From contig JAJDUT010000090.1 in assembly GCA_022826515.1 (NCBI GenBank), forward strand, positions 1 to 64,000: DNA of 64,000 nucleotides, given 5' to 3'. This DNA comes from Candidatus Latescibacterota bacterium. Its GTDB lineage: Bacteria > Latescibacterota > UBA2968 > UBA8231. Both the position numbers and the translations under genes were made by a program. The notes beneath the pieces were generated by a model that had not been told where the DNA came from, did no database searches, and saw nothing but the letters and a program-made list of their open reading frames with translations. Shown piece by piece: positions 1 through 7,441 of this stretch. Numbering within the stretch: position 1 is the first letter of the stretch; each line of letters starts with the position of its first letter.

Positions 1-2
1 AT

Positions 3-152
3 CACATCGGCTGTGCTATGTTGGTTTGGATCCGACTTGAGCAGGTGGCCTACCAAACAGGACAAACCATTTATCAGGTCAAATACGGGGGGCTGGCTGA
101 CTACGTGAGACAGCAACTCAAAAATCCTGCTATTCCAATGGCGCTTGCGTAA
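3..152 (+). mobile_element. C-terminal fragment of a DDE transposase (runs off window edge)
   Basis: An open frame enters from the left edge and ends at a TAA at 150-152. Its last 49 residues include a segment reading VAYQTGQTIYQVKYGGLADY, followed by VRQQLKNPAIPMALA. This style of tail (Y-x-T-G, then a short amphipathic helix and a conserved end) resembles the C-termini of IS4-type transposases. The catalytic DDE residues lie outside the window, so family and intactness cannot be judged. No terminal inverted repeat is recognised in the 80 bases before the next gene. An unrelated protein tail remains possible. Confidence 0.45.
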
Positions 153-179
153 GTCCTACTATTAAAACGAGATGGCAAA

Positions 180-211
180 CTGGCCAAGCCCGCCCTCCTC
201 CCATATTTTAG
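180..211 (+). repeat. Leader repeat copy 1 (upstream of PhyH-HEAT gene)
   Basis: A roughly 32-nt block beginning CTGGCCAAGCC and ending in CCCATATTTT lies about 25 nt before the start codon of the PhyH-HEAT gene. A near-identical block (two small indels, few substitutions) lies at 1773-1804, a similar distance before moxR. The two genes are otherwise unrelated, so a shared promoter or operator element is possible. Function is unknown. Confidence 0.5.
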
Positions 212-235
212 AACCTTTTAGCGGAGGAGTTTCCC

Positions 236-1678
236 ATGGCTGATCCAATCCGGTTGTTGAGCGACGAAGAGGTGCAGCGGTTTATCGTCGATGGATGTCT
301 GACTGTGCGGGCGGATTATCCACCCTCGTTTCACAATAGTATTCGCGATCAGATCGAGGCGGTTTTTGCAAAAGAAGGCAATCCCGGAAATAACATTTTG
401 CCTCGGGTGCCGCAGATCGGGCGCGTGTTTGAGCACCCCAATGTGAAGGGTGCTCTGACGAGTCTGTTGGGGCCAGATTACATTTTGAACCCCCATCGAC
501 ATTGCCACTTGAATCCGCCCGGGCGACGAGGACAGCAATGGCATAAGGATTGTTACGTGTACGATCACAATTTGCGGCATCCGAGATTTTACTGGGTGCT
601 CGCTTTTTATTTTCCCCAAGACACGACCGAGGATATGGGGCCGTCGGGGGTGTTGCCCGGGATGCAGATGTACAAAACCATTAGCGATGTGGATCCCGAA
701 AAAACTCGGGAAGAAGCGCAGAAATTTTGCGGTCCGGCGGGGACGGTGGCGCTCATTCACTTTGATTCTTGGCATCGCGCAACAGAGAATATCAGTAGCA
801 AAGATCGGTATATGTTGAAATTTCAGTTTGCCCGTACGCAGGAGCCAGAGCAACCGACTTGGGATCATCAAAGTCGCGCGTGGTCGCCCGGAATCGAGGA
901 TCGGCATCCGGCCCTATCACGAGACGTCTGGCACTGGTTGTGCGGGAAACCCGCAAAAAAACAGCGGCCTGCAAATGGCAATATGCAAGACTTGCTCTCG
1001 GTCTTAAAGCGCGGATCAGAGGGCGAGCGGTTGGATGCGGCGTATGGGCTGGCCGAGTTTGGCGCGTCGGCCGTGCCCGAACTCGTCGCCGCCATGCGGG
1101 AGGAAGCACTGGCCACGATCGCCGAGACCGAGGCCAAGACACCAGATAATGCCCACGGCACCAATCCCACGAGCGGTTGTGCGGCGCTGGCCTTGGCATC
1201 CATAGGCGCACCAGCCGCAGGGGCTTTGGCGGAAATGTTGTCCGATGAGCACTGGTGGGTGCGGGCGGTCGCCGCCCACGTGTTGGGACGCTTGGGCACG
1301 AGCGCAATGGAGGCAGAACCCGCCCTGAGAATGGCGATGAGCGATCGCCACTGGTGGGTGCGCCGCAATGCGATTGAGACCTTGAGCGCAATCGGCGCTT
1401 TTTCTGCTGAGCTGATTGCGGACCTGACAGCAGCACTTGGCGATGAGGACTACCGCGTGCGCCGCAACGCCGCCCTCGCGCTGGCCAAGTCCGGCGCAGC
1501 GAGCTGTGTGGCGATTGAGATATTGGCTGAGATGCTCGAGGACGAGAACCGCTACAACCGATTTTACGCCGCTTATGGGTTAAAACAAATTGGCACGCCC
1601 GACGCACGGGATATTTTGCTCCGCTCACTTTCCAAATCGCGCTGGTGCTCCATTACGACAAAAGACAACATCTACTGA
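236..1678 (+). CDS. PhyH-type Fe(II)/2-oxoglutarate dioxygenase fused to HEAT repeats
   Basis: The 480-residue protein has two parts. Residues 1 to about 215 resemble the phytanoyl-CoA dioxygenase (PhyH) family of non-haem iron hydroxylases. Candidate iron ligands are His103 and Asp105 in QQWHKDCYV and His180 in HFDSWHRAT; Arg191 is a candidate 2-oxoglutarate anchor. Residues about 250-475 consist of repeated helical pairs containing WWVRAVAAHVLGRLG, HWWVRRNAIETL and YRVRRNAALALAKSG. These are PBS-lyase/HEAT-like repeats, usually protein-interaction scaffolds. The ATG follows a strong GCGGAGGAG site. The PhyH substrate cannot be read from sequence. The fusion is unusual because PhyH proteins are normally single-domain and about 260-300 residues long. 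Confidence 0.85.
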   Translation: MADPIRLLSDEEVQRFIVDGCLTVRADYPPSFHNSIRDQIEAVFAKEGNPGNNILPRVPQIGRVFEHPNVKGALTSLLGPDYILNPHRHCHLNPPGRRGQQWHKDCYVYDHNLRHPRFYWVLAFYFPQDTTEDMGPSGVLPGMQMYKTISDVDPEKTREEAQKFCGPAGTVALIHFDSWHRATENISSKDRYMLKFQFARTQEPEQPTWDHQSRAWSPGIEDRHPALSRDVWHWLCGKPAKKQRPANGNMQDLLSVLKRGSEGERLDAAYGLAEFGASAVPELVAAMREEALATIAETEAKTPDNAHGTNPTSGCAALALASIGAPAAGALAEMLSDEHWWVRAVAAHVLGRLGTSAMEAEPALRMAMSDRHWWVRRNAIETLSAIGAFSAELIADLTAALGDEDYRVRRNAALALAKSGAASCVAIEILAEMLEDENRYNRFYAAYGLKQIGTPDARDILLRSLSKSRWCSITTKDNIY

Positions 1679-1772
1679 GCGACCACAGGCGAAAAACAGT
1701 GCAAAGTAATGCATAGAGCGGCCTTTTGCGTGGATTATCGTTCTATAACTTGGGTCGCTATACTTCATCTCT

Positions 1773-1804
1773 CTGGCCAAGCCGCCCCTCCGCCCATACT
1801 TTTT
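1773..1804 (+). repeat. Leader repeat copy 2 (upstream of moxR)
   Basis: This is the second copy of the leader block at 180-211, starting CTGGCCAAGCCGCCCC and ending CCCATACTTTT. It lies about 37 nt before the moxR ATG and just downstream of a TATACT hexamer at 1759-1764 that could be a -10 element. Only these two copies were noticed in the window. Confidence 0.5.
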
Positions 1805-1840
1805 GTCGATTCATCAACCCATTCTCCTGAAAGGAAGTAC

Positions 1841-2830
1841 ATGTCAGACACCGAGGCCGTAGCTCAGCTCGGCCAAATCAGGGACCGTATCTACGGCGAG
1901 ATCGGCCAAGTCATCATCGGCCAGAAGCAGATCGTCGAGGAACTGCTCATCGCCTTGCTCGCCGGCGGCCACTGCTTGCTGGTAGGCGTACCTGGCTTGG
2001 CCAAAACTACACTCATCCAAACCCTCGCTCGCACACTCGATCTCTCATTTGGCCGCATCCAATTCACTCCAGATCTGATGCCTTCGGACATCACCGGCAC
2101 TGAAGTGCTCGAAGAGGACATCGACACTGGCCGCAAGGCTTTTCGCTTCATCCGCGGGCCCCTGTTCGCCAACGTCATCCTCGCCGACGAAATCAACCGC
2201 ACGCCACCCAAAACCCAAGCGGCCCTGCTCCAAGCCATGCAGGAACACGCGGTCACCGCGGCCGGCGAGACCATGCAGCTCAGCGAGCCGTTCTTCGTAC
2301 TCGCCACTCAAAACCCCATCGAGCAGGAGGGGACCTATCCCCTGCCCGAAGCCCAGCTCGACCGCTTTATCTTTGAGTTGTGGATCGACTATCCCAGCGA
2401 CCGCGAGGAAGAGGACATCGTCCGCGCCACCACCAGCGTCGCCCAAGCCACCGTCAGCCAAGTAGTAGATGCCGAGCAGATCATTGAGCTACAACAACTC
2501 GTGCGCCGAGTGCCCGTGGCCGATCACTGCGTCCGCTACGCCGTCTCGCTCGTGCGTTCCTCTCGACCCAAGGATACCCAAGCGCCGGATTATATCCGCG
2601 AGATGGTCAGTTGGGGTGCCGGTCCGCGCGCCTCCCAGTACTTGGTCTTAGCGGCCAAAGCGCGTGCCATCCTCGCTGGCCGGCACTCGGTCGCCATCGA
2701 GGACATCCGCGCCGTAGCCCTGCCAGTGATGCGCCACCGCCTAGTCGTCAACTTCCACGCCGAAGCGCAAAACATCAGCGCAGTCGGCCTAATCGAACGC
2801 CTGCTCGCCGACGTGGAGCCAGAATCCTAG
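1841..2830 (+). CDS. MoxR-family AAA+ ATPase
   Basis: The 329-residue protein is a MoxR-type AAA+ ATPase, a chaperone-like family that matures metalloenzymes or envelope complexes together with vWA-domain partners. It has Walker A-like GVPGLAKT, Walker B NVILADEINR, sensor LATQNPIEQEGTYPLPEAQLDRF (shown by its parts LATQNP and EGTYPLPEAQLDRF), and the typical C-terminal lid. An upstream in-frame extension exists, but the ATG at 1841 has AAGGAAG just ahead and begins MSDTEAV, so it is preferred. The stop is followed after one base by the GTG of the DUF58 gene. That is the classic MoxR-DUF58 arrangement and implies co-translation. Confidence 0.93.
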   Translation: MSDTEAVAQLGQIRDRIYGEIGQVIIGQKQIVEELLIALLAGGHCLLVGVPGLAKTTLIQTLARTLDLSFGRIQFTPDLMPSDITGTEVLEEDIDTGRKAFRFIRGPLFANVILADEINRTPPKTQAALLQAMQEHAVTAAGETMQLSEPFFVLATQNPIEQEGTYPLPEAQLDRFIFELWIDYPSDREEEDIVRATTSVAQATVSQVVDAEQIIELQQLVRRVPVADHCVRYAVSLVRSSRPKDTQAPDYIREMVSWGAGPRASQYLVLAAKARAILAGRHSVAIEDIRAVALPVMRHRLVVNFHAEAQNISAVGLIERLLADVEPES

Positions 2831-2831
2831 C

Positions 2832-3731
2832 GTGAGCGAAGCCGCCTCCTACCTCCACCCGGAAACCATCTCGCGCCTCTCGCGCCTCGACCTGATTGCG
2901 CGGCTCGTGGTCGAGGGCTTTATCACCGGCCTGCACCGCAGCCCGTACCACGGCTTCTCGGTCGAATTCTCCGAGCACCGTCCCTACATGCCGGGCGACC
3001 CCCTGCGCGACCTCGATTGGAAGGCATACGCCAAATCCGACCGCCTGTACGTCAAACAGTACGAAGAGGAAACCAACCTCAAAGCCTATCTGCTGCTCGA
3101 CGTGTCCGGCTCCATGGACTTTGCGGCTGGTGCGCCGCTGAGCAAATTTCGCTACGCGGTCTCTTTGGCCGCTGCTCTGGCCTACCTCATGCTCAAGCAG
3201 CGCGACGCGGTCGGCCTGTTGCTCTACCACCACCAAACCGAGGCGTACGTGCCGCCGCGCTCAGTGCAAAGCCACCTCCAAGTACTCCTCAAGACCATCG
3301 ACCAAGCGCGGCCGCACAACGAGACGAGCATGGCTCCGGCCTTCCACGATCTCGCCGAGCGCATCCGCCGCCGCGGCCTCGTCATCGTGCTCTCCGACCT
3401 GCTCGACGCGCCCGACCAAGTGCTCGAAGGGCTGCGCCACTTCCGCCACCTGCGGCACGAAGTGATCGTCTTCCACCTGCTCGACCCCCGCGAACGCGAC
3501 CTCGCCTTCCGCGACCAGACTCGCTTCTACGACCTCGAAGACCCAGACCAAACCCTCACCACCCAGCCTTGGCACATCCAACACGAATACCGCGCGCTGA
3601 TGGACGAGCTGATCCAGACCTATCGGCTCGGGTGCGCCGAGGCCGGCATCGACTACGCCCTGCTCGATACGGCGACCCCCTTTGACGTGGCCCTATCGCG
3701 CTACCTAGCGCAGCGCAAAAAAATGGGTTAG
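2832..3731 (+). CDS. DUF58 / vWA-like protein, partner of MoxR
   Basis: The 299-residue protein belongs to the DUF58 family. The N-terminal region carries the family signature RPYMPGDPLRDLDWKAYAKS, followed by a von Willebrand A-like core with LLLDVSGSMDF (MIDAS-type DxSxS at DVSGS) and LVIVLSDLLD. It starts at a GTG one base after the moxR stop. These pairs usually act in envelope or metalloprotein maturation, and the substrate is unknown. The transglutaminase and Bat proteins that often follow are absent; sufB comes next after 82 bases. The protein lacks transmembrane segments and is probably cytoplasmic. Confidence 0.9.
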   Translation: MSEAASYLHPETISRLSRLDLIARLVVEGFITGLHRSPYHGFSVEFSEHRPYMPGDPLRDLDWKAYAKSDRLYVKQYEEETNLKAYLLLDVSGSMDFAAGAPLSKFRYAVSLAAALAYLMLKQRDAVGLLLYHHQTEAYVPPRSVQSHLQVLLKTIDQARPHNETSMAPAFHDLAERIRRRGLVIVLSDLLDAPDQVLEGLRHFRHLRHEVIVFHLLDPRERDLAFRDQTRFYDLEDPDQTLTTQPWHIQHEYRALMDELIQTYRLGCAEAGIDYALLDTATPFDVALSRYLAQRKKMG

Positions 3732-3748
3732 CCGCCGTCCCTCCCTGA

Positions 3749-3779
3749 AACTTGACTTTTTTGTACAGATTCCTAAGTT
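3749..3779 (+). promoter_or_regulatory. Possible sufB promoter with imperfect dyad
   Basis: TTGACT at 3752-3757 followed by 16 nt and TAAGTT (3774-3779) resembles a weak sigma70 promoter. AACTT at 3749-3753 and AAGTT at 3775-3779 form inverted half-sites around it. The operon encodes an Rrf2 regulator at its far end, so a regulator site overlapping this promoter is plausible. The sequence alone does not prove it. Confidence 0.35.
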
Positions 3780-3813
3780 CTTGAGACTGCGCCTAGATAC
3801 ACAAGGAGCCAAC

Positions 3814-6360
3814 ATGAGCGAAAGCACCCAAACCCTAGAGCAATTTGCCAACCGCGATTACGAGTGGGGATTCGTCACCGACATTGAGGCCGACTCGGCC
3901 CCACCCGGCCTCAACGAAGAGATCATCCGCTTTATCTCCGCCAAAAAGGAAGAGCCTGAGTTCATGCTCGACTGGCGGCTCAAAGCCTATCGCCGCTGGC
4001 TCACCATGGAGGATCCAACGCGCCGCAAACAGAGTCAGCGCTGGGCCATGGTCCACTATCCCAACATCAACTACCAAGACATCGTTTACTACTCGGCCCC
4101 TAAGCAAAAACAGCTCGACAGCCTCGACGAGGTCGATCCCGAAATTCTGGCCACCTACCAAAAGCTCGGCATCCCGCTCGAAGAGCAGAAAATGCTCGCC
4201 GGCGTGGCCGTGGACGCCGTCTTCGACAGCGTCTCCGTGGCCACCACGTTCAAGGACAAGCTGGCCGAGTTGGGCATCATCTTTTGCTCCATGTCCGAAG
4301 CCATCCACAATCACCCCGAGCTCGTGCAAAAGTACCTCGGCTCGGTCGTGCCCTATACCGACAATTTCTTCGCCACCCTCAACTCCGCGGTCTTTACCGA
4401 CGGCTCCTTCGTGTACGTGCCTCCGGGCGTGCGCTGCCCCATGGAGCTATCGACGTACTTCCGCATCAACGCGGCGAACACGGGTCAGTTTGAACGCACC
4501 TTGGTCATCGCCGACGAGGGGTCGTACGTGTCATATTTAGAGGGCTGCCTCCCGCCCGGCGAACAGGTGTCAACGCCCACGGGCTGGAGAAACATCGAAA
4601 GCCTAAAACCCGGCGACTTGGTGTACGATCACGAGGGTGCCCCTCGCAGAGTGCGTGCCTCCATGACCCGCCGCCACAAGGGCGAAATGATCACCATTCG
4701 CCCGGTATCGCGTTACAACCAGTTCAGCTTGACCTCGGAGCATCCCGTGCTGGCCATCAAGCGCGAGGGCGTTCGGGTCAAACGCAAAGCGCGCCGCAAC
4801 GGCTGGTTGCCCGAAGTCGATACCAAAAAACTGCTGGCCGCCGACCCCGAATGGATCCCCGCCGGGCAACTGGCCCAAGGCGACTTCGTCCTCGTGCCCA
4901 AATTGCAGCAACAGGAGAGGGCTGGCTTCAGCGACCAAGAGACCGAATTGCTCGGCTATTACCTCGCCGAAGGCAGTTCCTACCACAACAAGGCCAACAA
5001 GCAACACACCAATCAGTTCTCCTTCGGCCTTCAAGAAAAAGACCTTATCGCGCAGACGCGGTCCCTGATCGAAGATGTGACCGGCAGGCCATCGTACCTG
5101 ACCGAGCAGCCCGACCGCAATGGGGCTGGTGTGGCCTTCTTCTCCCAACAGTACGCCGACTGGTTCATCGAACACTGTGGTAAGGGGGCCTGTACCAAGA
5201 TGCTCAGCGAGGGGTTGATGAGCCTACCCACGCGCCAAGCCAAAATTCTCCTCGACGCCTATCTCGAAGGGGACGGCAATGTCCACGACCGCGGCAACTC
5301 GCGCATGGTGCGCTTCTGCACCGGCTCCGAGACCTTGGCGCAGCAGGTCCAGATGCTGCTCAATCGACTAGGGATCTACGCTTGGATCACGGTTCGCAAA
5401 GGTGGCAAGGGGAAATTCTCCAATAATTCCGACCGGGTCGTAAACCGCCAGCCGCTGTATCAGATCGGCTATACCGAAAGCAAGAAGTGGGACATGGTCC
5501 GCGAGACCGACACCCATTTTATCGTCCCGATCCGCGAAGTGACCCGCGCCCCCTACGACGATCTGGTCTTCAACATCGACGTCGAAGAGACCCATAGCTA
5601 CACCGTCCGCGGCACGGCCGTCCACAACTGCACAGCGCCCATGCGCGACGAAAACCAGCTCCACGCGGCCGTCGTCGAACTCGTAGCCCTCGGCGACGCG
5701 CAGATCAAGTACTCCACCGTGCAGAACTGGTACCCCGGCGACGAAAACGGCAAAGGCGGGATCTACAACTTCGTCACCAAGCGCGGCGCGTGTCGCGGCG
5801 ACCACTCCAAGATCTCGTGGACCCAAGTAGAGACCGGCTCGGCTATCACTTGGAAGTACCCTAGCTGTATCCTCCAGGGCGATCACTCGATCGGCGAATT
5901 TTACTCGGTGGCTGTCACGTCCAAGCGGCAGCAGGCCGACACGGGCACCAAGATGCACCACATCGGCAAAAACACCCGCAGCACCATTGTCTCCAAGGGC
6001 ATTTCGGCCCAGCGCGGCCAAAACACCTATCGCGGCAAGGTACAGGTGCTCAAAAACGCGACCGGTGCTCGCAACTTCACCCAGTGCGATTCCATGCTCA
6101 TCGGCGATCAATGCGGTGCACACACCTTTCCCTACATTGAGGTCCGCAATCCCACCGCTCACGTCGAACACGAGGCGTCCACCTCTAAGATCGGCGAGGA
6201 CCAAATTTTCTACTGCAACCAGCGCGGGATTTCCACTGAAGACGCCATCTCCATGATCGTCAACGGCTTCTGCAAGGAAGTCCTCGCCGAGCTGCCGATG
6301 GAGTTCGCCGTCGAGGCGCAAAAGCTACTGGGGATTAGCTTGGAGGGCAGTGTTGGGTAG
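3814..6360 (+). CDS. sufB: Fe-S cluster scaffold protein SufB, intein-containing precursor
   Basis: The precursor is 848 residues; removing the intein leaves a 487-residue SufB, close to the family norm. SufB forms the SufBC2D scaffold on which Fe-S clusters are built from sulfur delivered by SufS/SufU. The extein contains VPPGVRCPMELSTYFRIN, the LEG / CTAPMRDENQLH junction, RGACRGDHSKISWTQVETGS and EHEASTSKIGEDQIFYCNQR, all typical of SufB. An ATG at 3814 preceded by AAGGAG is preferred over an in-frame upstream start. The intein sits at residue 245. After splicing, the +1 cysteine becomes the conserved Cys of the LEGCTAP motif. sufB is separated from sufC by 14.3 kb of accessory genes, whereas suf genes normally abut. 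Its expression may therefore be uncoupled from sufCDS. Confidence 0.96.
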   Translation: MSESTQTLEQFANRDYEWGFVTDIEADSAPPGLNEEIIRFISAKKEEPEFMLDWRLKAYRRWLTMEDPTRRKQSQRWAMVHYPNINYQDIVYYSAPKQKQLDSLDEVDPEILATYQKLGIPLEEQKMLAGVAVDAVFDSVSVATTFKDKLAELGIIFCSMSEAIHNHPELVQKYLGSVVPYTDNFFATLNSAVFTDGSFVYVPPGVRCPMELSTYFRINAANTGQFERTLVIADEGSYVSYLEGCLPPGEQVSTPTGWRNIESLKPGDLVYDHEGAPRRVRASMTRRHKGEMITIRPVSRYNQFSLTSEHPVLAIKREGVRVKRKARRNGWLPEVDTKKLLAADPEWIPAGQLAQGDFVLVPKLQQQERAGFSDQETELLGYYLAEGSSYHNKANKQHTNQFSFGLQEKDLIAQTRSLIEDVTGRPSYLTEQPDRNGAGVAFFSQQYADWFIEHCGKGACTKMLSEGLMSLPTRQAKILLDAYLEGDGNVHDRGNSRMVRFCTGSETLAQQVQMLLNRLGIYAWITVRKGGKGKFSNNSDRVVNRQPLYQIGYTESKKWDMVRETDTHFIVPIREVTRAPYDDLVFNIDVEETHSYTVRGTAVHNCTAPMRDENQLHAAVVELVALGDAQIKYSTVQNWYPGDENGKGGIYNFVTKRGACRGDHSKISWTQVETGSAITWKYPSCILQGDHSIGEFYSVAVTSKRQQADTGTKMHHIGKNTRSTIVSKGISAQRGQNTYRGKVQVLKNATGARNFTQCDSMLIGDQCGAHTFPYIEVRNPTAHVEHEASTSKIGEDQIFYCNQRGISTEDAISMIVNGFCKEVLAELPMEFAVEAQKLLGISLEGSVG
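4546..5628 (+). other. SufB intein with LAGLIDADG homing-endonuclease motifs
   Basis: The insertion is 361 codons. It begins with Cys1 (CLPPGEQVSTPTGW, block A), has block B TSEHPVLAIK, and ends in block F/G with HSYTVRGTAVHN followed by a +1 Cys. The penultimate His and terminal Asn are intact, so splicing is expected to work. Two LAGLIDADG-type motifs, LLGYYLAEG (intein residues about 135-143) and LLDAYLEGDG (about 235-244), indicate a homing endonuclease with acidic residues present in both. Inteins are known in mycobacterial and other SufB proteins, and this site splits the conserved LEG-CTAP segment. Base composition resembles the host gene, which suggests residence rather than very recent arrival. 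Confidence 0.95.
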
Positions 6361-6413
6361 GTGAATCAGAACTAATTCGCCTAGTTCGTTCCAAAGCAGT
6401 AGGAGGTTGAACC

Positions 6414-7415
6414 ATGTCCAGTACCATCTCATACCAAGAGCACGCCACCGAATCGGTCGATCTAGCAGAGGAAGAGGTACCCACCATTGTGTTGCCCAAC
6501 GGCGATCGGTTGGAGTTTCCCGGCTGCCGCGCCTACAAGATGTCCCTGTCCGAACTAGAAGAGTACGAAGGCCGCTATGAGTATTGGTATGGTCCCACCG
6601 AAACCCTCATCGTCGTGGCCGACGAACCCAGAGTTAGCGGGGACCACGAACTGCCCGCGCCCTATCTGATGCAACTAGTTCAACAAATTGCCGACGAGTG
6701 CGGGGGCCACTTTGTCCCCTTTGGTACGGTCAGTATCTGGGGCGCGAATGCAGAGGGCGTCCCTCGGGTTAGCATGCGCCCCGATCAGTGCCTTTACTTG
6801 CGTCCCCAGTCGGCACGGTTGCCCGACAAAGACGGGTTGAAGTTAGGCTTTCACACCTTGCCTGATGTAGTGTTGGAAGTCGATCACACGACCGACATCC
6901 GGCGTGGGAAGCTGCATCAGTATGCGTTGTGGGGATTTCCCGAAGTGTGGGTCGAAGTCCCCGAGGCGTACACGCCTAGCCGACGGGCCGGCAAGCCTCG
7001 ACTGACGATCTATGTATTGGAAGGCAGGCAATATCGCGAAGCAGAAGCGAGTCGTGCGTTGGCGGGTTGGACGGCGGCGGAAATACACCGGGCACTCAAC
7101 GAGCGATTGGGGTGGTCGTCGGAGACGACAGCGGCACTGTTGCGGGTGGCGCGTGCGCTAACGGCGCGTTTGGGCACGGCTGGTCCTGAGGGCACACCGC
7201 GCTTGCGAATGCACCGTGAAGAGGGTCGTGAAGAAGGCAAACGAGATTTGTTGTGTCAGCAAGCGGTATTGCGGTTTGGCGAGGATGTGGCCAAGGATTT
7301 GGCGTCGTTGCTTGCAGACGTGGCGGGTGAAAACCTGACGCACGTAGGCGGCTGGATCGTAACATCCCGCAACGGCGATGAACTGCTCCGCCGAGTGCGG
7401 GAGCACAGGGCCTAG
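6414..7415 (+). CDS. Uma2-family (DUF820) PD-(D/E)XK nuclease-like protein
   Basis: The 333-residue protein has the DUF820/Uma2 core, a PD-(D/E)XK-type fold of unclear role found in many copies in some genomes. The core runs from about residue 85, with PDVVLEVDHTT followed by RRGKLHQYALWGFPEVWVEV, where the D-E-x-D and the later K/Y residues are family hallmarks. An N-terminal extension and a C-terminal arm with an EEGREEGKRDLL stretch follow; such charged repeats are common in the family. The start is preceded by AGGAGG. It is the first gene inserted between sufB and sufC. Uma2 proteins are often linked to mobile regions, but activity is unproven. Confidence 0.85.
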   Translation: MSSTISYQEHATESVDLAEEEVPTIVLPNGDRLEFPGCRAYKMSLSELEEYEGRYEYWYGPTETLIVVADEPRVSGDHELPAPYLMQLVQQIADECGGHFVPFGTVSIWGANAEGVPRVSMRPDQCLYLRPQSARLPDKDGLKLGFHTLPDVVLEVDHTTDIRRGKLHQYALWGFPEVWVEVPEAYTPSRRAGKPRLTIYVLEGRQYREAEASRALAGWTAAEIHRALNERLGWSSETTAALLRVARALTARLGTAGPEGTPRLRMHREEGREEGKRDLLCQQAVLRFGEDVAKDLASLLADVAGENLTHVGGWIVTSRNGDELLRRVREHRA

Positions 7416-7441
7416 CTTGGCATTGATTTTGAATAAATGCT

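Noticed and set aside
5368..6321. Long open frame of 317 codons on the minus strand across sufB
   Set aside because: It lies entirely antisense to the conserved second half of SufB, has no ribosome site and no recognised family; it is a codon-bias shadow.
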